A stretch of DNA of 25,828 bases from Basidiobolus meristosporus CBS 931.73 (GCA_002104905.1 MCFE01000923.1:1-25828); one strand, 5' to 3'; shown: positions 1 through 9,607, counted from the stretch's first letter. Numbers and translations are program-made. The notes: a model not told the origin generated them from the letters alone.

Positions 1-150
1 CCTTTGGTATGCATGATTTAGCAAGGAGCTATCAGATTCATATCCACCATTCCCAAATAGTCGAATTCATCTCATTTAAAATTATTTGACAGGGAAAATT
101 TCTACTCCAACACAGCTTAAGAGGTTAAGCCACTTAGGTATACTTCAACC

Positions 151-1866
151 ATGTCCAAAAGCAATGCGTTCATGCGCAACCTGATAGAGCTATGTAAGCG
201 CAGGGGTTTCCTTTTTCAGTCAGCCGAGATTCACGGCGGTCTTCGTGGGGCCTACGATTACGGACCGCTTGGTGTAGAGCTCAAACGGAACCTCTCGGAA
301 GCTTGGTGGTCCGACATGGTATACAAAAAAGATAATGTAGTTGGCGTGGACACCTCTATCATCACCCCACCTGGGGTTTTCAAAGCCTCCGGACATTTGG
401 AATCCTTCACGGATGCTTTGGTGGACTGTAAATTGACCAAGGAGAGATTTCGCGCCGACAAGGCCCCGCCGCTTACAGTCATCGAAAAAAACGGCAGAAA
501 AGTGCTCCCTATTGCTGCACCCGATAAGGCTGTTGCCAAAGATTGGGAGCAGATGATCCAGCAGCTTTTACCTGGTATTTCGATTTCTCGGCATGGCAAG
601 GAGTTGGTGCTACCCATAGTCGACTTCCAGAAGCCTGCCTCGGTGGAAACTGCCGAGACCAACCCTGGAAAAATCATCTTCGAAGGGAAGGAAGCCGCTG
701 TCGAGTTGGCGTACCGCGGCTATGTGGAGCCAAATAGCAATTCCCCATTTTTGACTGACAGCCGACCATTTAATCTAATGTTCAAAACGTTCCTGGATCC
801 CATCGATCCTATAGAGAGAGTCATGACCACTACGTTGGCAGGTTCCCAAGAGACCGATGACATCAAAAAGCTTCGCCAGTCCGTGGACTCGGTGTTGGCT
901 GGATCCACAGTTTTCCTCCGACCAGAGACCGCGCAGGGAGTCTTCGTCAACTTCCTTGCTTGCCAGCGCACCCAGAAGCTTCGTCCACCCTTCGGCATCG
1001 CTCAGATCGGCAAATCATTCCGTAACGAGATTCGCCTCGAGCATGCAATCTTTCGTACGCCAGAGTTCGAACAGATGGAGTTGGAGTATTTTGTCCCTCC
1101 AGAAGACGATTCTAAATGGCTTTCATATTGGACTGAAGAGCGCTTCAAGTGGTGGAAACGGTATGCCAACCATCCAGAGAATTTCCGCCAACGTCCCCAC
1201 GAAGAGCATGAGCTTGCTCACTACGCTAAAGGCTGCGTAGATGTTGAATACAAGTTCCCTTGGGGCTGGGGTGAAGTGGAGGGAGTAGCCAACAGAGGGG
1301 ATTACGACCTAAAACAGCATTCCGAGCATTCCGGCGTAAGACTAGACTACAGCGAAGATTCCAAGGATTTGATCACCGAGAGCGGTGAACAAAGGACCGA
1401 AAAACGATCATACGTCCCCTATGTGATCGAATCCTCCTGCGGATTGAACCGCGCTCTTCTTGCTTATCTCGTCGACGCGTACAGCGAGGACAGCGTTATC
1501 GACCCCACTACCGGCAAGAGCGCGAAGAGACCATTGCTACGTCTTCACCCACAATTGGCACCCATCAAGGTTGCGGTCATGCCACTGATGCCTAAGCCGG
1601 AGCTGATGCCTCTCACCAAGCAATTGGTTAAAGCGTTCCGACGGGAAAGAATCAATGTCCGCTTGGAAGATCAGAATCTCAAGATCGGGAAGCGGTACTA
1701 TAGACACGACGAGATCGGTACCCCTTGGTGTGTCACAGTGGATTATCAATCTTTGGAGGACAACATGATCACAATTCGTGACAGAGATACAATGGAGCAA
1801 AAGCGTGTTGACATTGAGGGCGTTGTAAAGATGGTCAAAGAAAAGCTGACTGATGTAGACGAGTAA
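151..1866 (+). CDS. Glycyl-tRNA synthetase, bacterial-type alpha2 class II enzyme
   Basis: This 571-residue protein attaches glycine to tRNA-Gly. Class II landmarks are clear: the N-terminal YDYGPLGVELK stretch (36-46), RPETAQG (257-263), motif 2 FRNEI (290-294) followed by FRTPEFEQMELEYF (301-314), motif 3 ESSCGLNRALLAYL (427-440), and an anticodon-binding domain (about 467-566) ending in EIGTPWCVTVDYQ...RDRDTMEQ. The EFEQMELEYF form of motif 2 is typical of bacterial alpha2 GlyRS. Eukaryotic GRS1-type enzymes have a different sequence here and large insertions. The region that usually carries a four-cysteine zinc knuckle keeps only Cys93; residues 105-195 are a cysteine-free insert. The start aligns with the usual GlyRS N-terminus, so no mitochondrial presequence is visible, although an upstream exon cannot be excluded. 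It is the only GlyRS in view. No symbol is given because it does not look orthologous to fungal GRS1. Confidence 0.96.
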   Translation: MSKSNAFMRNLIELCKRRGFLFQSAEIHGGLRGAYDYGPLGVELKRNLSEAWWSDMVYKKDNVVGVDTSIITPPGVFKASGHLESFTDALVDCKLTKERFRADKAPPLTVIEKNGRKVLPIAAPDKAVAKDWEQMIQQLLPGISISRHGKELVLPIVDFQKPASVETAETNPGKIIFEGKEAAVELAYRGYVEPNSNSPFLTDSRPFNLMFKTFLDPIDPIERVMTTTLAGSQETDDIKKLRQSVDSVLAGSTVFLRPETAQGVFVNFLACQRTQKLRPPFGIAQIGKSFRNEIRLEHAIFRTPEFEQMELEYFVPPEDDSKWLSYWTEERFKWWKRYANHPENFRQRPHEEHELAHYAKGCVDVEYKFPWGWGEVEGVANRGDYDLKQHSEHSGVRLDYSEDSKDLITESGEQRTEKRSYVPYVIESSCGLNRALLAYLVDAYSEDSVIDPTTGKSAKRPLLRLHPQLAPIKVAVMPLMPKPELMPLTKQLVKAFRRERINVRLEDQNLKIGKRYYRHDEIGTPWCVTVDYQSLEDNMITIRDRDTMEQKRVDIEGVVKMVKEKLTDVDE

Positions 1867-2887
1867 GCCCGGTTTGCCTAATCCCGAGGCGAGGCAATCT
1901 CTTGCCAAGTAGCGGATACCATGCATAAGTTTCTCATTTCGTTACACCACGTTGCATCATCATTCAAATCAGCCAAGCTGCGAATTAAATTCTTTTGGGA
2001 GAACATCTCCAGTGTCAATAAAAAGCGATTCTCATTCAATCGAGTGATTCGATTCTATTGGTAAATATTCGTGGCGGGAGTGCCAACCTCTGGATGCCAG
2101 ATATCCTTTGATAGTTGGAGGATGCTAATTGTAATCCAAGAGGTGTGATGTCGACCCTTCCTTGCGTCAGGCCCAGTCATGGTTGATTACTCCATGCTAT
2201 TGCGATGTTGTGAGCAGATAGCGAGGACACAGGGGGTGGTGGCAAAACCATCATCACGGTGGTATTCGATACGCGATATGGATTGGCTCTTCGCGAGATG
2301 CTAATTCGAATCCAGGATTTCCACTGCTAGTCTCTGCAGGCGGTAGAGCAGCCTGATCTATCCGAATCCGCTAGCATGGTCCACCATCGAGATCTAGCTA
2401 GTGTACATCTTTCGTTTCTACAACTCAATCTTGCAGCATAAACCTCGATCTGTGGGGGCATGGGTCTACCTCCAATGCCTTGCTGAATCATGTTCTAATT
2501 GATCCTTTAGATTGATAACTCTCTCCAATCAAATGTTGACTACCTGATTCTGTGACGAATTCGTTATTTCTTTATGATGTCTATTGAGCAGAATGATTGG
2601 AGAACGTCCGCCTAATTCTAATAAAGGAGCTCATTGCGAATATAGGAGTTGAATTCAATGGACTTCAAATAGGAGTTAATCTGACCCAACTGCATAAACC
2701 ATCATTTGTTTACCAATTCTTGAATAACGATTTAGCCACACCTTTGGACTCTTTCTTTCCAGTTCTCGCGCTTCAGTTAGACGCTACGTAACCGCCATCT
2801 ACTTTGAGCCATATCTCCCATACCATTGATTAATATCTGGTTTACTGCCTCTGCCGCTGTGCCACTTCCACCACCATAAGCAAGATA
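1867..2887. other. Intergenic spacer between GlyRS and the Sec14-like gene
   Basis: About 1 kb of unique-looking sequence with no convincing ORF, tRNA or repeat. It should hold the GlyRS 3' UTR and the promoter and 5' UTR of the downstream gene. Short open stretches near 2597-2791 lack any recognisable protein feature. Confidence 0.5.
2017..2022 (+). promoter_or_regulatory. Polyadenylation signal AATAAA of the GlyRS gene
   Basis: A canonical AATAAA hexamer lies about 150 bp after the GlyRS stop codon, a reasonable distance for a fungal 3' UTR. It is assigned by position only. Confidence 0.45.
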
Positions 2888-4226
2888 ATGCCTAAAGAGC
2901 CAAAGAAGCGCACTGGCTTCCTTAATTCACTAGAGCCGGAGCAGAAAGTTGCTCTGGACGAACTATGGAAGGTGCTCATTGAGAAATTCGAAACGAACGA
3001 GGTAGAGGAAACAGAATCGCCCACAGAGAACACCCATGAAAACAATAGAAAATCCGGCTTTGGTAAATTCTTCAATAGAAACAAAACGGAAAAAGAGGAG
3101 CCAAAACAAACGAAAGCCACTCCGGAGCCAGAGACCCCCGCCAATCAGCAAACCCTAAGAGAGAGTTTCTGGAGGTTTGTATTGGGCGACCATCCTGATT
3201 CGATCCTCCTACGTTACTTGAGGGCCCGTAAATTCAACGTGAGCAAGGCTTCGAAGATGTTGCTTGGCACTTTGAAGTGGCGTATCCAAAACGATGTATC
3301 GGGCATTATTGAGAAGGGAGAGAAGATCGTCAGCACCCATGTTCTTCAAATTGGGAAGGGTTATCTGTATGGAGTCGATAAAGAAGGAAGGCCTGTTAGG
3401 TAAGTGCTTCAATACAGCTTGTAGTAGTGCATGGCTGGCTATGCCGGGGTGAAGCCAAGTTAAAACCGAATCCTAACCGGCGTATTCGAAATAGCTTTTG
3501 TCATGTTCGACTTCACAACAAGGACGATGAACCTATTGAAGAACTCGAGAAATTCACCATTTGGTTGATGGAGACCGCGCGTTTATTCCTGATCCCGCCT
3601 GCGGATTGTGTCTCTGTTGTCTTCGACATGAAAGACTTCTCGCTGAGTAACATGGACTATCCATTTGTTTCATTCATGAACAAGGTTTTGGAGAGTCACT
3701 ACCCCGAAAGTTTGGGGGTGGCATTGATATTGGGAGCACCTTGGGTATTCTCTGGTACTATTCATATTTCAACCTTGTCTGACGAAGCAAGTACTCATGT
3801 TTCATCTCAGGTGTTTGGAAAGTGGTCTCCCCTCTACTCGATCCAGTTGTTGCCAGTAAGGTGCAGTTCCTTGACAAATATGAGGATCTACAGAAGTTCA
3901 TTGAGCCAAGTATGCTGTTAAAGCAGTTTGGTGGCCAGAACCCTTATGAGTTCAAGTTTGTCCCACCACAGCCTGGTGAAAATGACATAATGAATGATAC
4001 CGAGGCCAAGAATCTAGCTTACGAGCAATGGTGGAAATCAGTTGACCAGTTCGAGAAAATCACTGCCACTCGACTTGCTTCCCCAAGCCCAGAGGTGGAG
4101 CAACAGCGGGAGGCTGCTGCCAAACAGTTACGAGCGGACTATTTCAAATTGGATCCATACATCCGTGCTAGAACAGTCTATCACCGAGTTGGGATACTTC
4201 ACAATGATGGCTCAGTGCACTGGTAA
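2888..4226 (+). CDS. CRAL-TRIO (Sec14-like) lipid-transfer protein, CSR1-like, three exons
   Basis: Spliced as 2888-3399, 3495-3754 and 3811-4226, giving 395 residues. Intron 1 (95 nt) has donor GTAAGT, a CTAAC branch site and acceptor ATAG. Intron 2 (56 nt) has donor GTACTA and acceptor CTCAG. Both joins keep the frame and restore expected family sequence (GRPV to CHVRLH; FSG to VWKVVSPLLDP). A charged linker (about 35-85) precedes the CRAL-TRIO N-terminal helices (about 88-136, with LLRYLRARKFNVSKA), followed by the lipid-binding fold. The C-terminus PYIRARTVYHR resembles yeast Csr1/Sfh2-type phosphatidylinositol transfer proteins. Such proteins are cytosolic or lipid-droplet associated and move or present phospholipids. 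It is complete and looks functional. The CSR1 assignment is by family resemblance; other Sec14 homologues are possible. Confidence 0.9.
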
Positions 4227-4350
4227 ACTCTCACTCCAACGAATTGAGCCTCGTTAGCGTGTTGCTAGTTACATGAAGTTGGTATTTAGTATGATGACTT
4301 GGCTTGACCTTTGTTCTAATTCCACTCGTTCGAAGTGAACCATATTTGGA

Positions 4351-4356
4351 AATAAA
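4351..4356 (+). promoter_or_regulatory. Polyadenylation signal AATAAA of the Sec14-like gene
   Basis: AATAAA about 125 bp after the stop codon of the CRAL-TRIO gene. Assigned by position. Confidence 0.45.
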
Positions 4357-4755
4357 CTTAATTTGTCAGTACCGGTGATATGCTGACTGCTTCAATAGTT
4401 CATTTGTTACGGGTCCAGTTTAATATCATCGGATAGTCATCAATGCAACACGTAACCCTTCTGAGCCATCATGATTCCGTAGCACAGAAATCTTGGGTTG
4501 TCGATTTGCTTTTGCCATGAATTTATGCCTTCATGATAGCAGATTGGTTTGGGCTTAGCCAACGTATGTAAAACGCACTTAAGCTAGCAGTTCATTTCGT
4601 TGCTTAAGGTTGAGTGGAGAGCGATGGAGATAATCCCTTCAATGACGTCAACTGTGTCATATTATAAATGGAAATCGCCAGCCCATGAGTATATACGGGG
4701 CAGTAACGGAAATGGTAACAAATTTGTGCACCAATTCATACTTTCACAGCAATAG

Positions 4756-5130
4756 TTAGCAAATCTCCCAGATATGCACACAACTCTCCGCGTTATCATC
4801 TGTGGATTGTTGTAGGGAATAAGCCAGGAAGCATAGACCGACTACTCCTAGCAAATACCCGCGTACGAATGGAAACATTGGAGTATAAGATACTTCCAAG
4901 AACAATAAAATACAGGTCTTCATATAAATATAACAGGTATCCAAAGACGGAGAGGGGCTAAATCCAAAATCAGTGTTCCAACTATTAAGAATTAGGCGGT
5001 TTGACCACAAGATCAATAGTATTTGAGTGTTGGTGCCCTGATGAAACTCCGGATTATCAATGATGGTGCCTGTATATAAAGGAGTTCTTGTAGATATATG
5101 ATGAGATGGTATAAGATCTACCGCAATCAT
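4756..5130 (-). CDS. Hypothetical 124-residue ORF, one possible membrane segment
   Basis: The frame is open for 124 codons. Near its C-terminus is a hydrophobic stretch (YLLGVVGLCFLAYSL) flanked by charged residues, as in a single-pass membrane protein. No family is recognised. AT-rich sequence can hold such ORFs by chance, so it may be spurious or an exon of something larger. Confidence 0.15.
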   Translation of the reverse strand: MIAVDLIPSHHISTRTPLYTGTIIDNPEFHQGTNTQILLILWSNRLILNSWNTDFGFSPSPSLDTCYIYMKTCILLFLEVSYTPMFPFVRGYLLGVVGLCFLAYSLQQSTDDNAESCVHIWEIC

Positions 5131-5367
5131 TCATCGACAAAGACGGAGATTAAAGCAAAGGTATAAGAGATGCTATATTTAAATTGACCCCAAAGCATGT
5201 ACACTTGAATACATATAGAGGCTAATCTCGAAGCTTTCTTGTGCCTTACTCAATACAACCGACTGTTGGCTTTACAAGAACTCTGACGATCGAATTAATA
5301 TACTCCGCTCATCCTGATAATTCCTAACCTCATAAACTCATTATACAGGAAATGCACTACATTAGAG

Positions 5368-5886
5368 TCATGATGCCACTAAGTCATTCCTGCTACGCTG
5401 AAACATACTCATGTTCTTGCTCGCCATTTCTTGAAACGTACATAGAACCAATATTGCCAAAATGTAGAGATTGATGTAAGCTGATATCCTTATATATGAA
5501 CTAATTATTCATGATCAAAAACCATTGCTGGCACAGAATTAATCAAATAGAGGACTAAGATGTGAGGTAGGAACACATATCATGTAAAAGGCCTAATGGG
5601 TTTTTGGGAAGGTATTGCAAATCTGTTACTTTCAGGTGTATACAGCAATTGTATGTGATGATTTCTATATATGTAAGCAAGGAAAAGCATTTAACAACAA
5701 TACCTATATAGTGGACATCTCCCACAAGCGGACTTAAAAGAACTGCTAGGACTGGCAAGTAATATGCACATATTAGCTGTGAATAAAACAGATATATCTA
5801 CCAAGCTATAGGTGCATAGTGGAGTACTTTCTATATATTTTCACTTCCAATGCCTCAACCATTCTTTGGCACCCTAAACCAGGCAT
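5368..5886 (-). CDS. Possible small spliced gene, two hydrophobic segments
   Basis: Three phase-compatible exons can be drawn on the minus strand: 5886-5845 (14 codons from ATG), 5776-5704 and 5480-5368, ending in TGA. The acceptors are TTCACAG and ATCAG; the donors GTGAAA and GTATTG are weak. The product would be about 76 residues with two hydrophobic stretches, LICAYYLPVLAVLLSPLVG and YINLYILAILVLCTF, then a polar tail. No family is recognised. The start lies 16 bp from the copia LTR at 5902, so the promoter would be inside or disrupted by that element. Confidence 0.2.
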
Positions 5887-5901
5887 ATAATACGCTCATT
5901 C

Positions 5902-6250
5902 TGTTGTAAAAATTCGGAATTCCACCTAAATATTCACCTGACTTGATCATTTTGATCATGACCTTCAAATCCTGGAGAATACTGACCACATTCCTTGTCA
6001 GGATTTACTTAGAATATCTTCACCAGAATACCAGGTACCCAGAACATGAAAATTAGATAAGTTGTCCAAACAGCCCCAAACTTTGCAAAAATGTTCCTGG
6101 GACCTTCCTTAACCTATTCTATGGGCTTGTTATGCCAAGACCATGTAAGAGTATAAATACTACTCTTACATTCAGTAAATCATTAAGTGAAAACCACTTA
6201 ATCTACTTGTCCTCCCAATCACTTCCAATATCTCCAAGACTCTTACAGCA
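5902..6250 (+). repeat. Ty1/copia 5' LTR, copy 1 (349 bp)
   Basis: Begins TGTTGTAAAA and ends TTACAGCA, immediately followed by the primer-binding site. It contains a TATA-type box (GTATAAATAC, about 6151) that would start the element's RNA. Other full or partial copies are at 9612-9740, 9741-10088 and 10539-10729, with an inverted piece at 11174-11211. Boundaries are set by the copies and by the TG...CA ends. Confidence 0.85.
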
Positions 6251-6262
6251 GGCTATGAGCCC
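6251..6262 (+). other. Copia primer-binding site, tRNA-iMet anticodon-loop type
   Basis: GGCTATGAGCCC here, and GGTTATGAGCCC in copy 2 (10089-10100), complement the anticodon stem-loop GGGCUCAUAACC of initiator tRNA-Met. Priming from a half-tRNA cut in the anticodon loop is the known Copia mode. The gag start ATG (6255) lies inside this site. Confidence 0.75.
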
Positions 6263-7406
6263 CAAGCTGTCACTCTCTGCAATGTCTACTACTGCTATTA
6301 CTGGAATATTTCCCTCTGCTGAAAAGTTGGATGGATCTAACTACCAAGTGTGGAAGGTGACAATGAAGATGCTGCTATAAGAAAGAGGCCTTTGGGATAT
6401 TGTCATGGGAGAAGAATGCCCTCCTAAAAACATGGGAGAGGAAGCCTTAAAGTACCAGAAAAAAGAACAAAGTGCCTTTAACTGCATTTGCCTTAATGTC
6501 AAGGACAAATTGCTAATTCAACGCTCAAGAGCAAAAACAGCAAAGAATGCCTGGAAGGCATTAGAAGACACCTACCAGTCATGTTCAGCAGCTAAGAAGA
6601 TGTATCTGAGACAAAAGTTCTTTACCATGAAGATGCAGCCAGTAGAAGAAATGAAAAATTTAATTGACAGAATTACCCTGCTGGTAGATGAGATGGAATC
6701 TGTGGGCGTACCAACTACTGATGAGGATGTGATAGTTACCATCCTGAATAGCCTGACAGACAAGTTCCAGGGCCTTGTATCAGCCCTAGAGTCCAGAACT
6801 GAAGATTTGACCTTAAATTACGTATATGGAAGGCTCCTGGATGAAGAATTAAGAAAATCAATTGCCAATAAGAGGGAAGAAGAAAATGCTTCAATAAGCA
6901 ATGATAACCAACAAAGACAATACTCAAGACCTTTTAAATGCAATAGCAATCTCTTTTGCAACTACTGCAAAAGGACAGGACACATATCAGACCAGTGCTT
7001 CACAAAGAGAGATAGACAACAGTAAAAGCCTAAATATGGAAATGCTGCAACAACTGAAGATAGACTATTCATATCTGCACTAAATATGACCACAAACAAG
7101 GATTCTCAGATGTGATATATTGACTCTGGAGCATCTCAACACTTTACACACCAAAAAGAACTTTTTACCCAATATCAAGATATTCCAATTAAGAAGGTTT
7201 TCATGGGTGAAAATAGAACACTTGATGCAGTGGGAGAAGGAACCATCCAATTAAACCTTAGAAGCAGTGAAGTAAGCCATATACTGACCTTCAAAGAAGT
7301 ACTCTATGTACCAGAAATAGCCAAGCACCTACTATCAGTAAGTAAGGCCACAGCAGAAGAATTTGGTTTCAGCTTTGACAATTCTGGGTGCAGGATCACT
7401 GATTAA
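6255..7406 (+). pseudogene. gag-pol: Ty1/copia Gag and protease fragment, copy 1
   Basis: The Gag domain (UBN2/copia type: AEKLDGSNYQVWKV...) ends with a CCHC zinc knuckle CNYCKRTGHISDQC. An aspartic protease core follows, YIDSGASQHFTH, continuing to the LLSVSKA region. The whole 1.15 kb reads in one frame with three internal stops: TAA at 6378 (CAA in copy 3), TAA at 7023 after a Gln pair, and TGA at about 7113 where the family has Trp before Tyr-Ile-Asp-Ser-Gly. There are no frameshifts. The similarity stops abruptly at 7406; integrase, RT and the 3' LTR are missing, so the copy is truncated and dead. Confidence 0.85.
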
Positions 7407-7457
7407 TAGGTGCTCAAACTGTTTTGAGCACTCTACTGAAGGAGTGGCTGAAATTTC

Positions 7458-7760
7458 CTAAATGTCTGACAAAACTTCTTCACTAGCATCAGTAGTAGGA
7501 TTATCTTGAGTAGCAGCAACAGCCTCAAGCTCACAAGGACCAGTTGAAGTAAAACATCTTGCAGGTGGGACTATCTCAAGAGGCTTGGGTGGGACTTTTG
7601 CTTCAAATTGTGAGGTGCTAGTATCAAGAATTGGGACTGGGACTGAAGCTATGGTGTCTATTTCAGCAGCAGTTGCTGTAGAGCTACTGGGGCTCTGACT
7701 GGCAGGTTTTTTGATCTTTGCCTTCACTCCTGCTACCAACTGGTCAAGACCACAAATCTT
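7458..7760 (-). pseudogene. Ser/Thr/Pro-rich ORF of unknown function
   Basis: An open minus-strand frame of about 100 codons ends at 7458. It is rich in Ser, Thr, Pro, Ala and Glu, with a short Lys run near the start (AGVKAKIKKPASQSPSSS). It lies directly downstream of the remnant at 7733-8687 in another frame, so it is probably the frameshifted C-terminal part of the same gene. No domain is recognised; such low-complexity segments are common as linkers in transposon-encoded proteins. Confidence 0.3.
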
Positions 7761-8687
7761 TGATTATCCTTATTATTGCCTTCACAATGTGGTAGGGTAA
7801 ATATACCTCCCACAAACAAGTTTATTCATATAGCCATTATGATACACTTATCCATATTTTATCTTATCAGTATTATCCCCCATATGATGTTTACCTTGAT
7901 TACATATTAGCATTAGTTATCCCAGATGTTATTCAGCTTTGTGATCATTATATGCATCTACATAAGGCAGGTACCCATGTCAGTACCTGTGACACATGAC
8001 CTAGGTCTGTGTTATCATACCTACCATTTCAATACCATATATGGTATTTCTATGTTACACAGGACTCAGACTACTGATCCCTGATTGGTTGGATGTGCTG
8101 TGCCTTTTAGAGCCTTCCAGGACATATTTGGCATATTTTTAGCACATAGTGATGTCATCAAGAATTCCACTGATGCCTAGAATCTTCTAGAACCTTGTCA
8201 TTAGTAATCACTTGGCAATCAGAAAAAGTATTTGAGGGAAAGCAATCCCTCATCAATAAATCACCCCTTCTATCAGTAACATCTCTCCCTTATTGATTAG
8301 CAGTTGATCACTGCACCTGCCTTCAACAGTACATTTCAGACCTGCCCTCAAGGAGCTTTTCAGGGTAGTGCACACAACACACAGAGGCCTTTGGAGACAC
8401 TTGGAGCACCTAGGAAGCTAGAGAAGCAGGAGCTTTTACCATAGTGACATATTGACAAAGACACCAGCAGTTTAGACACAGAGGTTATTGCACCCATCAG
8501 ACACCTCACACACCTTGAGTTGTGTAGCTTCTCCCAGGAGTACCTCTACACCACCACAACAACCATTGAGCTTCCATTTGCCTCTAACACCGCAAAGAGT
8601 GCAGTCAAGTTTTGAATACCATCTTCTGAAGAGAGTCAGATCCTCTTTTTCCTCACTGGTAAGAATCGCCTTACTCTGTGGAGGCAT
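7733..8687 (-). pseudogene. Unknown cysteine-containing ORF interrupted by a solo LTR
   Basis: The frame opens at ATG 8687 and runs to 8559, where the gypsy solo LTR begins. Taking out the LTR and one copy of the 4-bp duplication lets the same frame continue 16 more codons to TAG at 7733. The part before the LTR has a short Cys-rich patch (CTLCGVRGKWKLNGC). A T-rich AG acceptor-like sequence lies just upstream of the ATG, so an earlier exon may exist. The family is not recognised. It is probably an old transposon or subtelomeric multicopy gene. Confidence 0.35.
7788..8558 (+). repeat. Solo Ty3/gypsy-type LTR (771 bp)
   Basis: Starts TGTGGTAGGG and ends CTCTACACCACCACA. It shares the order of motifs with the gypsy LTR at 13230-14310 read on the minus strand: a TTAG-A/C-ACA block, a purine box with ATCCCT then ATAAATCA near the promoter, AGAGGTTATTGCACCCA near the end, and the terminal ACACCACCACA. 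ACAA flanks it on both sides (7784-7787 and 8559-8562), a likely 4-bp target-site duplication. No primer site follows, so it is a solo LTR left by recombination. It belongs to a related but distinct family. Confidence 0.75.
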
Positions 8688-9116
8688 ATTTCCAAATCAC
8701 TAAAAAAAAACACCAAAAGTGAGTGGAGGAATCTTTGAGTTGTTGGATGTTAGTCTCTATATAAGAGGGAAGGGGTACTTATATGCCAAGTGACTTAAAT
8801 TAGCTAGATCAGGCAGAGTACAGATATAAATGTAAGAGTATATCTAGTGAATTCCCAATTTCAGAAACCCCCTTTGGATTAGTGTCCATAGCAATTGTTT
8901 CTTCAATTTGAACAATATTGGTGGTGATTGGTTAATTATTTATTGCAGAAGTAATCATATGGTCTTAAATGTGTAGGATATGGTTACAAATGGCATAAAA
9001 GAGGTTGGTAATCAAGGATGAATTTCTCTGCTGGGTTTTCTGATTAAAAAAAGGAGATAAATCTAGTATTCCTTGTACAATCACCAATGTTTATTGATGG
9101 TGATGGTGAGTTTGGT
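8688..9116. other. AT-rich spacer without recognised features
   Basis: No ORF, repeat unit or RNA gene can be supported here. It lies between the interrupted ORF and the minisatellite. Confidence 0.4.
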
Positions 9117-9279
9117 GATTTGGATGATTGGTATAGCAATGGCAATGATGGGTGACTTGATAGCAACAGTGGGCTCAGAGATTTGGATGATGGGTGATGG
9201 TGATGGTAGGTGATTTGATAGCAACAGTGGGTTCAGTGATTTGGATGATGGGTGATGGTGATGGTGGGTGATTTGATAG
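9117..9279. repeat. GAT/GGT-rich minisatellite, 2.7 units of 58-63 bp
   Basis: Three tandem units begin GATTTGGATGAT at 9117, 9180 and 9238. Units 2 and 3 are nearly identical; unit 1 is 5 bp longer and more diverged. Internal GATGGT triplets vary. The array ends 10 bp before the LINE fragment. The open frame across it reflects low-complexity repeat sequence, not a gene. Confidence 0.8.
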
Positions 9280-9288
9280 TGACACTTA

Positions 9289-9607
9289 GGGGGGGAGACA
9301 GTCACCAACAGGCAAAATCTTTATTTCAGTTGAAACAAAGAAGCCAGCGCTACTATAGTAGCTTTGATACAAGAGTGTGTAGCTGAGGAGAGTTTGTAGG
9401 TCAGTTAATAAGAAGTGATGATAGTTCTTTAGTGCCCAAGACACTGTTCAGTAGGAAGGGGGGTAGCAATAGAGGTAAGAATGACTTGTGAACAACATTA
9501 ATGAGGAGAATGTGATAAGGATTGATATTCATCATAAAGGGAGTGTGCTGCTGCAGATATTGCTGCCAAAGGTCTGTCTAGTACTTCAGGTAGGCCAGCT
9601 TGGGTTG
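9289..9607 (-). mobile_element. LINE 3'-end fragment (copy a), oldest and most internal
   Basis: About 319 bp matching the 3' end of the LINE at 21960-25680: the C-run, hairpin, GAAGCC module and the last roughly 85 codons of ORF2. It is more diverged than the distal copies, including a broken hairpin stem (GGCAA for GGTGA). The centromere-proximal junction reads CACTTAGGGGGGG, so TTAGGG meets the element end here too. Its 5' side ends 4-5 bp before a partial copia LTR. Confidence 0.85.

Larger units (their letters stand above)
4227..5367. other. AT-rich spacer, boundary of host genes and subtelomere
   Basis: No repeat, tRNA or recognised gene is visible. It marks the change from gene-bearing sequence on the left to repeat-filled sequence on the right. 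One open stretch on the minus strand (4756-5130) is listed separately. Confidence 0.4.

Noticed and set aside
258-998. Several ORFs overlapping the GlyRS gene on both strands
   Set aside because: They are frame shadows of a strongly conserved coding region.
2330-2400. Possible tRNA gene near GGCGGTAGAGCAGCC
   Set aside because: It resembles an A box, but no B box or acceptor pairing follows at the right distance.
2842-3412. Minus-strand ORFs opposite the Sec14-like gene
   Set aside because: They are shadows of exon 1; splice sites and domain content support the plus-strand gene.
9081-9308. His/Pro/Ser-rich minus-strand ORF
   Set aside because: It is the translation of the GAT/GGT-rich minisatellite.
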